Below, in pieces: positions 1-11,232 of a stretch of 64,000 nucleotides of DNA. The first letter of the stretch is position 1. Each line of letters begins with the position of its first letter. Origin of the DNA: Coemansia sp. RSA 1804 (lineage: Eukaryota; Kickxellomycota; Kickxellomycetes; Kickxellales; Kickxellaceae); NCBI GenBank assembly GCA_027578815.1, contig JANBTH010000009.1:12486-76485 (forward strand), in the 5' to 3' direction. Both the position numbers and the translations under genes were made by a program. The notes below the pieces were generated by a model. That model worked only from the letters and a program-made list of their open reading frames with translations, ran no database searches and had not been told where the DNA came from.

Positions 1-314
1 GAAAAAAAAAAGATATTGTTTTACTGCTCGAGCAACGACAGCGGCAGCAGTAGCAACGACCGTTATTGCTGGACTTTTTCTTCTTGTGTAACAACACTAG
101 CGGTAAAATCTGTCAGAGCTTAAAAAGAAGAGTGGGCCCAGATAACTCCACCCGCCAATGAGGCGAGCACAAGAGCTGTATTGCTTGTATTCTATGATGG
201 TCACCGATGGTCACACAACAAATTAAAAAACTAACCTTTTCAAATAGTAAAGTTTATGGAGAGCCTTTTCTCACAGCCGCCCCTCTCCCTGTCTCTTTCT
301 CTCGTTTTACACAG

Positions 315-323
315 TATATAAAA
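315..323 (+). promoter_or_regulatory. TATA box upstream of the GPCR gene
   Basis: A TATATAAAA-type element lies about 220 bp before the receptor start at 539. A 61-codon ORF opens at 332, only 9 bp past the box, so it probably precedes the transcription start and is not translated. Promoter role is inferred from sequence and position only. Confidence 0.45.
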
Positions 324-538
324 TTATTGACATGCCCAATAAAATAATAAGAAGCAAGGGAGGCGAAATATCCGCAAAACTGAATGAAAAAGAAAGAATA
401 GGAAAAGCCCAGTCACTTCATCCGGATCCCTCTTGCATTTCCTTTCTGTTTGATTTCTGTTGTATGCAAATCTATTCACACATATTATCCACGCAAACAC
501 GTATACGGGTTAGTTAAAGCTGTTGCAGTTGCAGCAGG

Positions 539-1999
539 ATGAACTATGCTGGGATCCACAACACCACGGCGGCACGAACACTAGTCACAGTACTTGCATC
601 CATAGCACTCGGCATCTCGGGCATAACAACCGCTCTATGTGTATGGCTATGCATCAAACGCAGGGAGCTTTTACGGATGACGATCTACCGAGTCATACTG
701 GCGATCCAGATCCTGATGGTTCTCAAGAGCATAATCAACCTGATCGGTCCCTACGCAAACGCCAACACGAATGCCTCGTGCCGGGTATACGTGTTCTTCA
801 ACCTCGTCATCAACGCGGCTCCATTAAACCTGTCGGTCTTTGCTATTCTCTACTTCCAGGCCGTGCTGTTGCATAATGTGCAGCTGCACAAGAGGTGGCC
901 GCGCATACTGGTAGCTGTTGCCGCCACCGTGCTATCCATCGTGCCCGAGCTGTTTGTTCTGTTTATTCCGGCCCGGATGGCCGGGATGCGGTCATTCTGC
1001 CAGTTCTACGCAAAGCCCAGCAGTACGCGGCACTTTGCGTTCCAGTGGTATGTGTTCTACATCTGGGTGTCGTTGACCGCCATCATTGGGCTTTGCAGCA
1101 TAACAACCATGGTCGTAGCCATCATCTGCAGATCCCGCGATGCCTGCGACCAGATGAACCACAGCCACAGAATCCGGCATCCGCATTCGCACGCTGACAG
1201 CAGCGGAACCGACAGCCGCCCACCAATGGCGGCAGAATCCGGTTCCGCGACATGCAGCAGCAGCGGCCAAGAAGATACGCTCCAAAGCGTCGTGGTAGAA
1301 GTAGTCAAAGAGTCGCGGAAGCGGAGACGTCGCAGCAGCAACATTGTGGTGGCAAAGACAATGTGCTCGATCATATGGTTTCCAATAGCGCCTATAATCA
1401 CCCTGGGCTTCAACACTGTCTACTCAATCGTGTGGTACAAGACCGGTGCAAAGAGCTACGAGGTTTTCATAGTCGACCGCGTGCTCCAGTTTCTCTCCGT
1501 GCCGCTAATGGCCATGACATTCTATCTCAGTCCGCCTGCCCGTCGTGCGCTGCGCAAGTACTTGTCCGATAGGAAAAGGAAGAACTCGCTCGATACGCTA
1601 AATGACCATTACAGCAGCAATGGATTACCGCCATCCGCTTTCAAGTCTTCGTCTTCTCTCACAAGCAGTAAATTCGGCCAGTGCAAGATTAGTGACTTTT
1701 GCAGAGCCATGAATCCAGAGTACTTTGCGCCATGCGAGAACAGAGACAACAAAGCCGATAGGAACGACAATGTCATTGATAACGACAATGACAGTCGCAG
1801 TGGGCGGCAGTTTGAGAGCGGCAGTACCAACAGAGATGTGCAAGAGCAGCACAGCAACCAGGATGATGGTACATCGTCGGATTTAGACTCTATTGATTCT
1901 GTAATATCAACTCTGTACGACTACCACTTTGACGACGACAACGAAGACGAAGACGAAGAACATGATTATGAGGAGCAGGCTCAACAACGGTCGACATAA
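539..1999 (+). CDS. Seven-transmembrane receptor (fungal GPCR-like)
   Basis: This 486-residue protein has seven hydrophobic segments at roughly 11-37, 46-69, 84-111, 121-143, 167-197, 271-293 and 308-330, the layout of a plasma-membrane G-protein-coupled receptor. Cysteines in the NASCRVY and SFCQFY segments could form the usual TM3-ECL2 disulfide. The N terminus is short with an N-x-T site and no cleaved signal. The third cytoplasmic loop (about 198-270) is long, Ser-rich and ends in a basic KRRRRSS cluster, as in loops that contact G proteins. The C-terminal tail (about 335-486) is hydrophilic and becomes strongly acidic at the end (DDDNEDEDEE). The overall pattern resembles cAMP-receptor/Git3-type fungal receptors, but ligand and subfamily cannot be assigned. 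A single uninterrupted ORF; the ATG at 539 is chosen because TM1 follows directly. Confidence 0.8.
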   Translation: MNYAGIHNTTAARTLVTVLASIALGISGITTALCVWLCIKRRELLRMTIYRVILAIQILMVLKSIINLIGPYANANTNASCRVYVFFNLVINAAPLNLSVFAILYFQAVLLHNVQLHKRWPRILVAVAATVLSIVPELFVLFIPARMAGMRSFCQFYAKPSSTRHFAFQWYVFYIWVSLTAIIGLCSITTMVVAIICRSRDACDQMNHSHRIRHPHSHADSSGTDSRPPMAAESGSATCSSSGQEDTLQSVVVEVVKESRKRRRRSSNIVVAKTMCSIIWFPIAPIITLGFNTVYSIVWYKTGAKSYEVFIVDRVLQFLSVPLMAMTFYLSPPARRALRKYLSDRKRKNSLDTLNDHYSSNGLPPSAFKSSSSLTSSKFGQCKISDFCRAMNPEYFAPCENRDNKADRNDNVIDNDNDSRSGRQFESGSTNRDVQEQHSNQDDGTSSDLDSIDSVISTLYDYHFDDDNEDEDEEHDYEEQAQQRST

Positions 2000-2352
2000 A
2001 TATGGTATATTCGTCTTTGTCTTGCCTGGATCTAGAAAAAACAATACAAAAAAGTTGTCGTTACTTTTCATTTTCAGTTTGTGAATAGCAATTGTTTAAA
2101 TAATGATTTTCAAGAGAAAAGCTGAGAAAACATTACTTAACTTTGGAATTACTAAACCATGTGTATTTCTTATTATTTCTTTTAATACTGAAATTTTCTG
2201 CTTTAATTTTCTAAAAACACTACCAGTATTCTCTAGTCACTGCACCAGCAATCAATTGCCTTACACTAGATACCATTATATAGCGGTTCTAAAAGCTGGT
2301 ATCACTTGCTTGCTTGCTTTGTTATCAATAACAAAATCTTATTGATATTTCC

Positions 2353-2847
2353 TCAATCTTTATCTGTTATTCTTTGTGATCTCATACGGTTTGGGTCAGG
2401 TTGAGTAATGTGTACATATCTTCTTGGATCTTTTAATGAAAGTTTGCCTGAAGGCGAACTAAAAGTAGCAGCTTTTTTTTCATCGCTATCAGAAGAATCA
2501 TTACCATTTAGAGGAAATCTAATAGGCTTTTGTGGCGGTTTTCCAGAAGCAGCACCTTTTGGCACAGGTTTTCTAGTAATAACAGCATCTTTTTGTGGAG
2601 GTTTGCTAGAAATAACAGCACCTCTTGCATTAGCACCACTTTTTGGGGGGTTTGTTGCAGAAGTACTAGTAGCTTGTATTGACGGAGAATTGCCAGAAGT
2701 ATTAGCACCTTTAGCTGGATTATTTTTAGTGGAAGCGCTAGTACCCCTGTTTTGTTGAGGATTCAGAGACATATGCTGAAGACGCGAATTCCGTCCAACA
2801 TACGATTGTCTTTTTACACCCGCTGGATTTTCTTCGTTTTTGGACAT
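2353..2847 (-). CDS. Low-complexity basic protein of unknown function
   Basis: A 164-residue ORF with a true ATG at 2847, rich in Pro, Lys, Ser, Asn and Ala and predicted disordered, with no signal or membrane segment. Residues about 70-108 carry a loose internal repeat built on KPPQK (SSKPPQK, RKPVPK, SGKPPQK). A GNDSSDSDEKK acidic patch follows, then a basic tail KDPRRYVHITQPDPNRM. The N terminus MSKNEEN resembles MSKNQQN of the next small gene at 4047-4259, suggesting a small paralogous set. A TATA element (CATATAAAA on the minus strand) at 2959-2967, 110 bp upstream, supports transcription. No known family recognised. Confidence 0.55.
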   Translation of the reverse strand: MSKNEENPAGVKRQSYVGRNSRLQHMSLNPQQNRGTSASTKNNPAKGANTSGNSPSIQATSTSATNPPKSGANARGAVISSKPPQKDAVITRKPVPKGAASGKPPQKPIRFPLNGNDSSDSDEKKAATFSSPSGKLSLKDPRRYVHITQPDPNRMRSQRITDKD

Positions 2848-4046
2848 TTTATCTAGTTTTTCCTTTTCTATCGTATTGTCAAAATGAGATTGGATAAGGC
2901 AGAAAACAGTTGTAATGAAAAAGATTCAATTGACTGTCGAGCGAGAGAAAGGGCATCCTTTTATATGTTTTTAATATACACTTGTTTAAAAATCCATATA
3001 TGCACGAGTTTATGAATTTCTAACAACATTCTCTTTTCATTTTACAAATAAGACTGCAATTAATAAAGTGCAAATATATAAATGTGTGTTGAATTCAATT
3101 AAAATCTCATTTGTTGGAGTAAAAAAAAAAAGTAAAGTCCCTAGGTCGTGTGTTTTTTATTGTTTTCTCTTAAGTAATCAATAATTTAAATTTTAATATA
3201 AATTTTTTTGCCTTTAGGTTAGGCAGTCATCTTACAAACATATGATTATTGATATTAAATATAGCATAATGATTTGGGGGTAGTGTGGTTTGCACTCTAT
3301 AAAAATGGTCATGTTTTTGTCACCATTTCCCAACACACCTCCCCAACATTTTGCTTTTTGTAAAGCCTACAATATATTATGAACAACTGATGTGTGTGTT
3401 GAATGTCCGTCTTTTTTTCTTCAGTCACATTTCTTACGGTTTAATTAGTAAAAAGACAAACGGAGTTCAAAAAGTTGAGTTTAATGGAGGAGAGTGAGAG
3501 GAAAAGGACGGACTTGCACAAATAGAATTTTTTATGAATTGTGATGGCAAAGAAGAGGAGCTTTACATGTGATATAGTGCATGTCTTACATGTAGACGTA
3601 AAATGCAAAAATATAAAAAGATACTGCAGATAATGCTTGACTGTATTTGTTATTTGCTAGCAATAAACAGAACTTGGCTAACAAACAGGTAAAACTTTAA
3701 ATAAAACAAACTAGAAAGACCTATTACCACTATTATACTACTACACTGACATGTTTGTGTAAAAATTGTTGATTATTCATGTTAACAATGCAGCTAATGC
3801 AAAAGTTTACAAGACCAGCCAAAACAATCACACATGGTTATGTCAGGTAGCAGAGTAATGAGAAAATATATATACGCAAGAGACTATAAAATCAACACCA
3901 ATATTTGCATTCCTTACAGAATCCTTATGTTAAGTATAGAAATAACCTGCGTATTTACGGTCATGTTGCAGTTTGATTTCAAGGAAACCTACAGCTAGTA
4001 GAAATAAAGCAAATAGTTGCAGCTTGCATTACTCAGCAAGTGGGTT
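2848..4046. other. AT-rich intergenic DNA with a minus-strand TATA box
   Basis: No credible coding region on either strand. The segment holds the promoter of the 2353-2847 gene (TATA at 2959-2967 in minus orientation) and otherwise AT-rich unique DNA. A run of 12 A residues starts at 3121. A GC-richer patch with short C runs (about 3275-3350) around a CTATAAAAAT element at 3297 could belong to an untranscribed or non-coding unit, but nothing identifiable follows it. Confidence 0.4.
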
Positions 4047-4259
4047 TCAATTGCCTGTGCCTCCAGACTTTGTTGCTGATGTTGAGTTTGATGTGGTGTC
4101 TTGCTTGCTTGACCCGCCGCTTGCATAGAGACTGCTCAACTCACTCTTAGTAGCAAAGTTTGCCATTTGTTTTTGAAATTCTGATATGGCACCGGGAGTG
4201 ACATTATCGTTCAATAATATATGACGAGATGGTGGAGGATTTTGCTGATTTTTGCTCAT
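4047..4259 (-). CDS. Small Ser/Asn-rich hypothetical protein
   Basis: A 70-residue ORF starting at ATG 4259. The N terminus MSKNQQNPPPSRH resembles the start of the 164-residue gene at 2353-2847 (MSKNEENPAGVKR). A short predicted helix (about residues 25-45, ISEFQKQMANFATKSEL) is followed by a Ser/Thr/Gly-rich tail. A TATA element (minus-strand CCATATAAATACC at 4422-4434) lies about 165 bp upstream. No recognised domain; probably a lineage-specific cytosolic or nuclear peptide. Confidence 0.45.
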   Translation of the reverse strand: MSKNQQNPPPSRHILLNDNVTPGAISEFQKQMANFATKSELSSLYASGGSSKQDTTSNSTSATKSGGTGN

Positions 4260-4934
4260 AATTATATAGCTATTTAATTGGCTAGCGAGTTAGCTGGTTA
4301 GTTATTAGAAAGTATGTCGATATTCTGTGTTGTCGGCACAAAGGAAATAAAAAAGCAGAAGAAAAGTTTTAAAGATATTTCTCTACCTTGGAAAAAAAGA
4401 GCGATGCGGCTGAAACAATTGGTATTTATATGGCAATGGGGAGCGGATTGTAAGCGGGTTAAGTGTGTCCGTTTAATGCAAAAAAAAATACATACATTGA
4501 CGACATTCCAGCGGATAGCTGTTTTTAAAACACACGGTGGGGGGTGTATTAAAAGTTAATTAGAATGTTCATTAACCTGAAATGCCATCCAAAATCGCGT
4601 GGTTTGATAATATCTAATATAAATTATAAATAGTAGCAAAATCCAATATGATATAGACAACAAAATATTTTAGAAAGGGGAGAGAGTACATACACACCCT
4701 TTCCCTAGGGGTTCAACTTGATTATGTGGTAATGGCTTTATTTATATCTTATTTAATTAATTGCTAGTTTAAGAAAAAGTCCTGACTAGAAAAGCACTTT
4801 TCTCTGAACACACTCAAAAAGAAGAAATAAAATAAAAATTTCCCACCCCTCAGAATGACTTGTCATGTTCGCATGCGAAATCATTGGGACTACGTCAGTG
4901 GGTGTTGCATTTATTTTCTAATATGAAATATATT
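4260..4934. other. AT-rich intergenic DNA with promoter of the 4047-4259 gene
   Basis: Contains the minus-strand TATA element at 4422-4434. An 81-codon plus-strand ORF (4314-4559) overlaps this promoter, has no protein-like composition and is not called. Nothing else recognisable. Confidence 0.35.
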
Positions 4935-5129
4935 TTATTTTCTTTCAATTATAGCTTCCTGCGATTTCTTATGTGGTAGTCCGGGGTTGACGGTCACCGA
5001 CCTCTGTGCACCATCTCTAAACTGAGGCTCCTTCGGATCTTTCACATGAGACGCTCTGCGCAAAGTGGTGGTGGTGTTGCCAGATCCGGTGGATCCTGCA
5101 GATTGCTGGCTGTTAGTGTTGCTGCTCAT
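4935..5129 (-). CDS. Small basic protein with R-V-PG-H-EA-I-K tail motif
   Basis: A 64-residue ORF from ATG 5129. Residues 1-24 are Ser/Thr/Asn/Gly-rich; residues 25-64 are basic. The tail (40-64) reads GAQRSVTVNPG, LPHKKSQEA, IIERK. This matches the tail motif of the plus-strand gene at 18182-18463 (GAERKVVIIPG, KKHQPLEAK, IVGK) in order and spacing: G-A-x-R-x-V-x-x-x-P-G-x-x-H, then a hydrophobic I and a final K. That conservation across 13 kb argues for a real protein family of unknown function. A TATA box (minus-strand GCATATAAAA at 5251-5260) sits about 125 bp upstream. Confidence 0.6.
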   Translation of the reverse strand: MSSNTNSQQSAGSTGSGNTTTTLRRASHVKDPKEPQFRDGAQRSVTVNPGLPHKKSQEAIIERK

Positions 5130-5575
5130 AGTTGGCTGGATGATCTGTTTTCTATTGTATCGTGCTGTATCGTTGTAATGATGATGAGGATTGTTGGTGT
5201 TTATCTGTCGGGGAATGAAAAAACTGAGTAGGCAGGGAAAAGGCCTGGCTTTTATATGCTTCCCGTCCTACTACTACAGACAAGAAAAAAATAACAAATG
5301 AAATCTAATAAGAAAGCTAACAGCAGCGTAGTCAATGTCCGCGTATTGTTTTGACTAAATTAATATACCATCCGTTTCCAGATAGGACATATGTCAAGCA
5401 AAGAACGTGTGATTAATTTGCCAGAAATAGAGAAGTCGCACGCACACATATAAATTCTATTTTTCCTTTCCTACCACCCTTTTCTCTCTAGACAAACAAG
5501 AAAAGGCGATTTCAGCCTGCACATTTTAAGTAATAAACGAAATAAGTATAGAGAAAAAGAGGTGTCTGCAGCAGA

Positions 5576-7930
5576 CTACTTGCGCGCGTTGGCAATGTGG
5601 TTGAGGGCGGAGCCGGCGTGGAACCAGGTGATCTGGTTCTCGTTGAAGGTGTGGTCGACGCGGATGTCGTCGTGGGAGCCGTCGGGATGCGTGGCACGCA
5701 GCGTCAGCGGCTTCCCGGGCGTCAGCTCAGCAAGCCCCAGAATGGAGATGCGGTCGGCCGGCGTGATGATGTCGTAGTCGGCGGGGTTGTGGAAGGTCAG
5801 CGGCAGCAGGCCCTGCTTCTTGAGATTTGTCTCGTGGATGCGCGCAAAGCTCTTCACCACAACGGCAACGCCGCCCAGGAAGCGCACCGACATGGCGGCG
5901 TGCTCTCGCGAGGAGCCCTCGCCGTAGTTCTCGTCGCCGATGACGACCCACGGGATGTTGTGCGCCTTGTAGTAGCGCGCAGTGGCCGGCACGGCGTCGA
6001 ACTCGCCGGTCTCCTGGTTGCGCACGCTGTTGGCCTCGCCGTTCTCGCTGTTGGTGGCGCCAATCAGCATGTTGTTCGAGATGTTGTCGAGATGGCCGCG
6101 GTACTTGAGCCAGGGCCCGGCCATGGAGATGTGGTCGGTTGTGCACTTGCCCTTGACCTTAATCAGAATTGGCGCACCCTCGACGTCGTTTCCGCTCCAC
6201 GGCGTGAACGGCTCCAGCAGCTGCAGACGCTGGCTGTCGGGCTTCACAACAACATCGACGTTGGCGCGGTCGGCCGGCGGCGCCTGGTACGTGTTGAGGC
6301 CGGCGTCGAAGCCGCGCGGCGGCAGCTCGATGCCGTTTGGCGCGCTGAAGCGGAACGGCTTGCCGTCGGGCGTGGTCAGCGAGTCGGTTGTTGGGTTGAA
6401 GCTGGTCGAGCCGCCGAACGCCAGCGCCGTGACGACCTCGGGCGACGCTACGAAGCCGTGCGTGGCGGGGTTGCCGTCGTTGCGGCCGGTGAAGTTGCGG
6501 TTGTACGACGTGACGATTGTGTTGCGCTCGCCCTTCTTGACGTCGTGCCGCGCCCACTGCCCGATGCACGGCCCGCAGGCGTTGGCCAGGATTGTGCCGC
6601 CGGCCGCGCGGAAGATCTCCAGCAGCCCGTCGCGCTCGGTGGTTGCGCGGATCTGCTCGGATCCGGGCGTGACGATGAAGTCCGCCTTGACGCGGAGCCC
6701 GGCGTCAAGCGCCTCCTTCGCCAGCGACGCTGCGCGCGTCATGTCCTCGTACGACGAGTTGGTGCACGATCCGATCAGACACGCCGAGATGTCCTCGGGC
6801 CAGTTCTTCTCCTTCGCCGTCTCGCCGAACGTCTTCAGCGGCGTCATCAGATCCGGCGTGAACGGCCCGTTGATGCGCGGCTCCAGCTTCGACAGATCAA
6901 TCTCCACCAGCTCGTCGTACTTGGCGTCCTCATCTGCGCGCAGGTTGTGCGCAAACTTCCGCGACGCATCCGCAACCTCCGGCCGCCCAGTCGCCGTCAA
7001 GTACCGCCCCATGCTCTCTGTGAACGGGAACACCGATGTCGTTGCGCCGATCTCCGCGCCCATGTTGCACACCGTGCCCATGCCTGTTGCCGACACCGAC
7101 TCCACGCCCGAGCCAAGATACTCGACGATTGCGCCCGTTCCGCCCTTGACTGTCAGGATGCCTGCGACCTCAAGGATGATGTCCTTTGGCGACGTCCATC
7201 CGCCGAGCTTGCCGGTCAGCCGCACGCCAATCGCCTTCGGGCACTTGAGCTCCCACGGAATCCCCGCCATCACGTCCACTGCGTCTGCGCCGCCAACGCC
7301 CACCGCAGCTGCGCCCAGGCCGCCGGCGTTAGGCGTGTGCGAGTCCGTGCCGATGATCAGCGCGCCCGGGAACGCGTAGTTCTCGATCACGATCTGGTGG
7401 ATGATGCCCGACCCGGGGCCCCAGAACCCGAGGTTGTACTTGGCGCAGGTCGTCGCCAGGAAGTCGTACACCTCCTTGTTGACCTCCTTTGCGCGCGCCA
7501 GATCCGCCTCTGCGCCGCTCTCGCCCAGAATCAGATGGTCGCAGTGCACCGACGACGGCACCGCCACCTCCGGAATCCCCGCCGACATGAACTGCAGCAG
7601 CGCCATCTGCGCCGTTGCGTCCTGGCACACCACGCGGTCCGGCCGCAGCTGCAGATACGACACGCCGCGCTCGATCTCCTGCGTCGCCGCCTTGTCCAGG
7701 TGTCCGTACAGGATCTTCTCCGACAGCGTCAGTGGCCGGTTCAGCCGCTTGCGCACCACCGCCAGGTTGTCCTCGATGCGCTGGTAGTTGATGAACTTGT
7801 TCGGCTCGTGCCGCGACATCGGCACCTTCTGCGGCGCCGTCGCCATTGTCCGCCGCGCAATCTGCGCTGCCGACGACGGAGCCATCGAGGCGCTCTTCAG
7901 TGCGCGCGTTGCTGCCGTACGCGAGAACAT
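5576..7930 (-). CDS. ACO1: Aconitate hydratase, mitochondrial
   Basis: A 784-residue aconitase, matching the usual mitochondrial length (about 780). It interconverts citrate and isocitrate in the TCA cycle through a 4Fe-4S cluster. The cluster cysteines are visible in GSCTNSS (about residue 387) and ACGPCIGQW (about 450 and 453). Other family blocks include [21 protein letters not shown] and the C-terminal swivel domain with [15 protein letters not shown]. The start is placed at ATG 7930: it begins [16 protein letters not shown], an Arg/Ser/Ala-rich mitochondrial presequence, while the 96 nt of open frame upstream have no ATG. Codon use is strongly GC-biased, which opens a 779-codon antisense ORF that is only a shadow. 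A TATA box lies at 8201-8210 (minus strand). Confidence 0.97.
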   Translation of the reverse strand: MFSRTAATRALKSASMAPSSAAQIARRTMATAPQKVPMSRHEPNKFINYQRIEDNLAVVRKRLNRPLTLSEKILYGHLDKAATQEIERGVSYLQLRPDRVVCQDATAQMALLQFMSAGIPEVAVPSSVHCDHLILGESGAEADLARAKEVNKEVYDFLATTCAKYNLGFWGPGSGIIHQIVIENYAFPGALIIGTDSHTPNAGGLGAAAVGVGGADAVDVMAGIPWELKCPKAIGVRLTGKLGGWTSPKDIILEVAGILTVKGGTGAIVEYLGSGVESVSATGMGTVCNMGAEIGATTSVFPFTESMGRYLTATGRPEVADASRKFAHNLRADEDAKYDELVEIDLSKLEPRINGPFTPDLMTPLKTFGETAKEKNWPEDISACLIGSCTNSSYEDMTRAASLAKEALDAGLRVKADFIVTPGSEQIRATTERDGLLEIFRAAGGTILANACGPCIGQWARHDVKKGERNTIVTSYNRNFTGRNDGNPATHGFVASPEVVTALAFGGSTSFNPTTDSLTTPDGKPFRFSAPNGIELPPRGFDAGLNTYQAPPADRANVDVVVKPDSQRLQLLEPFTPWSGNDVEGAPILIKVKGKCTTDHISMAGPWLKYRGHLDNISNNMLIGATNSENGEANSVRNQETGEFDAVPATARYYKAHNIPWVVIGDENYGEGSSREHAAMSVRFLGGVAVVVKSFARIHETNLKKQGLLPLTFHNPADYDIITPADRISILGLAELTPGKPLTLRATHPDGSHDDIRVDHTFNENQITWFHAGSALNHIANARK

Positions 7931-10154
7931 TCTTGAATGAAAGAGAGATAAAGGTGTCAGTAGATGACGGACGCTATAGTTAAAGCCGAAAAGCTTGTGT
8001 GAGTATAAGCGGTAGAGGAGGTCCAAGAGTGGGTGAGTGAGTGAGTGAGTGAGTGTGATACAAGGAAAGAACAGAATGGAAAAAAGAACAAGGTGTAATA
8101 GTCGTTACAGAACAACAAAAAGTAAAAGAAATAGAAAAAGAGAAGAAAAGAACGAGATGCGACTAGAACGTGGCTACAGGTCTCGACTCTCGCCCCTCTC
8201 TTTATATAAGAGCGGAATGAATGAATGAATGCCCCCTTGTCCACCTCCCGTTTATCTATCTCTTTCTTTTTGCACAGCCGGGTTCAATTAGCTCTGCCCC
8301 TCCTCCGTCCTTTCTGTTTTCTTACACATGCCATTACTGCCATTTGTTGCTGCTGCTGCTGCTGCTGCTGTTCGGCTGGGCCACTCTCGCCAGCACTACA
8401 GATGCCAAAAACAAAGAGATTGATGAAAACGATGATGATGGCTTTTGATTATGCCTCGAGTCTTTTCTTTTTTTCTTATCTCTGTTGAGGGGATTTCTGC
8501 TGATGGGAGAGTGAAGGGGGGGAAAAATAACCTAATCTGGAAATGCGCACCATCGTCAACCGGCCCTTTCTGTCCTTTTTCTCTCTTTTCTTTCCTCTTT
8601 TTCCTTTTGCGGACAAGTGGATGTGATACCCGCCGCCGCTGCCACCCATCCCATCATCGTTCTTAGCGTGAGCATGATTCAGCCCTTCTTTCTTATTCCT
8701 CCACTCGAGAAGTAAAAACGTTTTTGACGTCTTCCAGCTCTCGAATAGAAATAAAAGTTACCCGTTTTGCCTGGACCGAGCTTTGGCGCTGGCTTGTAAA
8801 AGTATGCAGTCCAATCACAACTCCAATCAAGCCGTCCTTGTCCGGCTTTCCGGAAGGAAGACAAGTTCGGCTCTTATCACCTCTGCCGTCCTTCTTTTTT
8901 CATATGCCTTGTTTCTGTTACTTTGGGCGGCAGACCGAACAATCCCAAAAACAACTACAAATACAAGCAGACATCCTTTTGCTCCCCCCTTTTTCTTTCC
9001 TTCAAATATAGTGGGGCGGTCTCCAGATCATTAGCCACTGGGAGAGCGCAGGTTCCGCACACTACAATGCCTCGCTTTTTTCCCTCTCACTCTTATCTTT
9101 CCTCGCAATCCTTTGTGTGCTGAATTCCGCGCCCTGACCTGCAGACCATTCTTGTTTCTGATTGATGCGTTCTGTTCTTCCCTCCTCTCCCCCAAACAAA
9201 AAACGAGTAAACAATAGCAATGTGTGTGGAAATACCCAAGGTCTGCAGGTCTCCGGGTCTCCAGATCAATATCCAACAGCAATGTGCCATTGAGATAGAA
9301 AACAAACAAAAAAGAACATAGCAAACGGAAGAGATAAGGCGGATAAACCATAAGCCCGTCCTTCTTCCCACAACCCGCCCCATCCTTTGCAAAGAAAAAA
9401 GAGAACCTGAGAAACTGATCCAGGAAAAAAATGTCTAAAATATCCAAAGGTGTTCCGTTTTCTGCTATTATCCCACTATGAAGGGAACCTGTGACTAGGT
9501 AGATGGGAAAAGTGATTTCTTGCTTCTGCAAATACCAGCCAAGTGCCCTTCTCTACTCCTTCCTTAACAAGATCTCCTTATTTAGAATTGTGGGATTAGA
9601 GCACAAAGTGTAAAGCACCTGACAAAAGCAATAACACATGTGCACCTCCTCCACATCAAACATTGTAGAATTTAAATGTGATAAGCAAGTGCACTGCATG
9701 CTTTGTTCTACACTGATGTGTCAGCAAAAATGTTTTCATTTGTTAACAGTGTAACAATTTCATTTATATCCTTCAATTCCTATGGTTTCTAGAAAAGATT
9801 ATTCAACTAGAATAAGCCAGACAAACTTTAAATTGAGATAAAATATGATTCAGATATATATTCTTTTTCAGCAAATGGTACTCATTTTCTGTATTTCAAA
9901 TAAACTTGATTTACATCTAAAGTCCTAGTACATTTGGTAATTTTAATTTTAATTTTTGCAAGAAGCCCAAGTAAAAGCTAAGAGACAGCAACATTAAGGA
10001 GAGATTATCACTCTGTATCAGTGTGATTAGGTTATATTAGTTCAATATACCCTTTCTGGAAATTTCTGGGACTGGAGGAGCACATGTGACTGTTATTTTT
10101 GTTGTTTCTGCTTAATTCAAGATGAGTGGCCATAACATGGACACTGTAAAAACA
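7931..10154. other. Long intergenic region upstream of aconitase
   Basis: Carries the aconitase promoter (minus-strand CTTATATAAA, 8201-8210) and a GTGA tetranucleotide run at 8033-8056 in its leader. ATGA repeats lie at 8216-8231 and a CTG run at 8350-8371. ORFs here, including a 166-codon minus ORF (9031-9531), are low-complexity and not protein-like. From about 9.6 kb the DNA turns AT-rich and nothing is recognisable until the conserved promoter block at 10155. Confidence 0.4.
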
Positions 10155-10410
10155 TGGCAGTGAACATGTTAGAATGAGAAATGTATATGGAATCCAAACT
10201 GGATAAAGGTTATTCAGAAACACCCAATTAAGGGAGATAAACAGTCATTTGATTTCCATATGGCAATCATCTTTCACACTGCTTTACACTGGAATATTGC
10301 CAAATACTAATGTTTGGCTGTAAGTGTATGTAAAAACGCAGAACCTGGTGTACTTCTTGTAGCATCTTTACATATAAGACAACATTCATCTTTGTTTGTC
10401 ATCTGCAATT
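10155..10410 (+). promoter_or_regulatory. Conserved zinc-ribbon micro-gene promoter, copy C
   Basis: The reverse complement aligns along about 250 bp with the blocks at 15371-15625 and 16141-16391. The shared core TTTCTGAATAAcCTTTAT is at 10203-10220 (minus strand), followed by CAGTGTAAAGCAGTG and GATTGCCATATGGAAATC elements and a TATA-like CATATAAG at about 10371. The core lies about 280 bp before codon ACG 10490, the position homologous to the ATG of the other copies, so orientation and distance to the gene are conserved. Confidence 0.7.
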
Positions 10411-10417
10411 AATAAGC

Positions 10418-10693
10418 ATGTCAATAATTTCTTCAGCTCTCCTAATAAATATTGATAGCAATTTATATTATCACTTTCAAGGTTTCACAACGTCCTTTGT
10501 ATCCAAAATCTATGATTATAGTAAAAACATTTTAAATTCTAATGGCAATAAAGTGCTTGATGAAACCAGTGGTTCCCAGTGTGTTGCATGCTCTCTTATT
10601 TTAATTAGTTCTGATCCACCAAGCTCAAAATGTCATAAATGTAATGGTAAAATGCAAAAGATAGTTCCGGAAAATAAAGTCAATCCAAACTAA
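10418..10693 (+). CDS. Small zinc-ribbon-like protein with displaced start codon
   Basis: A 91-residue ORF with two CxxC pairs near the C terminus (CVAC at about 55-58 and CHKC about 14 residues on), a likely zinc ribbon. It is a paralogue of the genes at 15087-15299 and 15879-16068: counting from ACG 10490, residues I7, Y10, S11, N13, G19, S29 and the first Cys at 31 fall in the same positions as in the 16-kb copy, which has ATG there. So the ancestral ATG seems to have become ACG, and translation, if any, must use the upstream in-frame ATG at 10418, adding about 24 unrelated residues. The conserved promoter sits directly upstream. Function unknown. It may be a remodelled gene or a pseudogene. 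Confidence 0.5.
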   Translation: MSIISSALLINIDSNLYYHFQGFTTSFVSKIYDYSKNILNSNGNKVLDETSGSQCVACSLILISSDPPSSKCHKCNGKMQKIVPENKVNPN

Positions 10694-11232
10694 AGATTTG
10701 AGTAAATGAAAAACTGTTAAACCCCAGTAAAGGAGAATAGAATAACCATAAGAAGTACAAATTCCATTCTCTTGCTAACAGCATATATCCCTCTGAAGTT
10801 TCCACCTTCATTAGCATTCCTGGCTAGATTTTCATTAGTTTTTTTTTTACTATTTTTCATTTCCATGTCATCAGAATAGTTGGGGCTCTGGTTGCAGACC
10901 TAGTATTTTTGGTTTTGGCAATAAATTTTTATTCATTTTCAATTTAATTGAACTAACCGGCGTTGACAGACACCAAGAAATTTACGTTAATGCCAACTCA
11001 TTTGCAAATACAGTACGTGTCACGTGATTATATTTGGATCTGCATTACAGAAGGACGAAAAAAAATAAACTGAAACGCGTTCAGACACTCCCCTATTTCC
11101 TTCTTGGAAAATAATTTCGCTTCATTGCTTTTCTCCTCTAGCTGCCCAGTATATTTATATCCACTTTATTAATTACAAACGCGTTTACATTTGCATTTTA
11201 CAATTTATATTAAAGAGAACAGAGTAATAAAC

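Noticed and set aside
332..517. 61-codon ORF before the GPCR as an upstream regulatory ORF
   Set aside because: Begins 9 bp after the TATA box, so it is probably upstream of the transcription start.
5597..7936. 779-codon plus-strand ORF
   Set aside because: Antisense shadow of aconitase caused by strong GC3 bias; sequence is Arg/Val/Ala/His-rich with no domain.
9031..9531. 166-codon minus-strand ORF
   Set aside because: Lies in promoter-like DNA, composition not protein-like, no motif.
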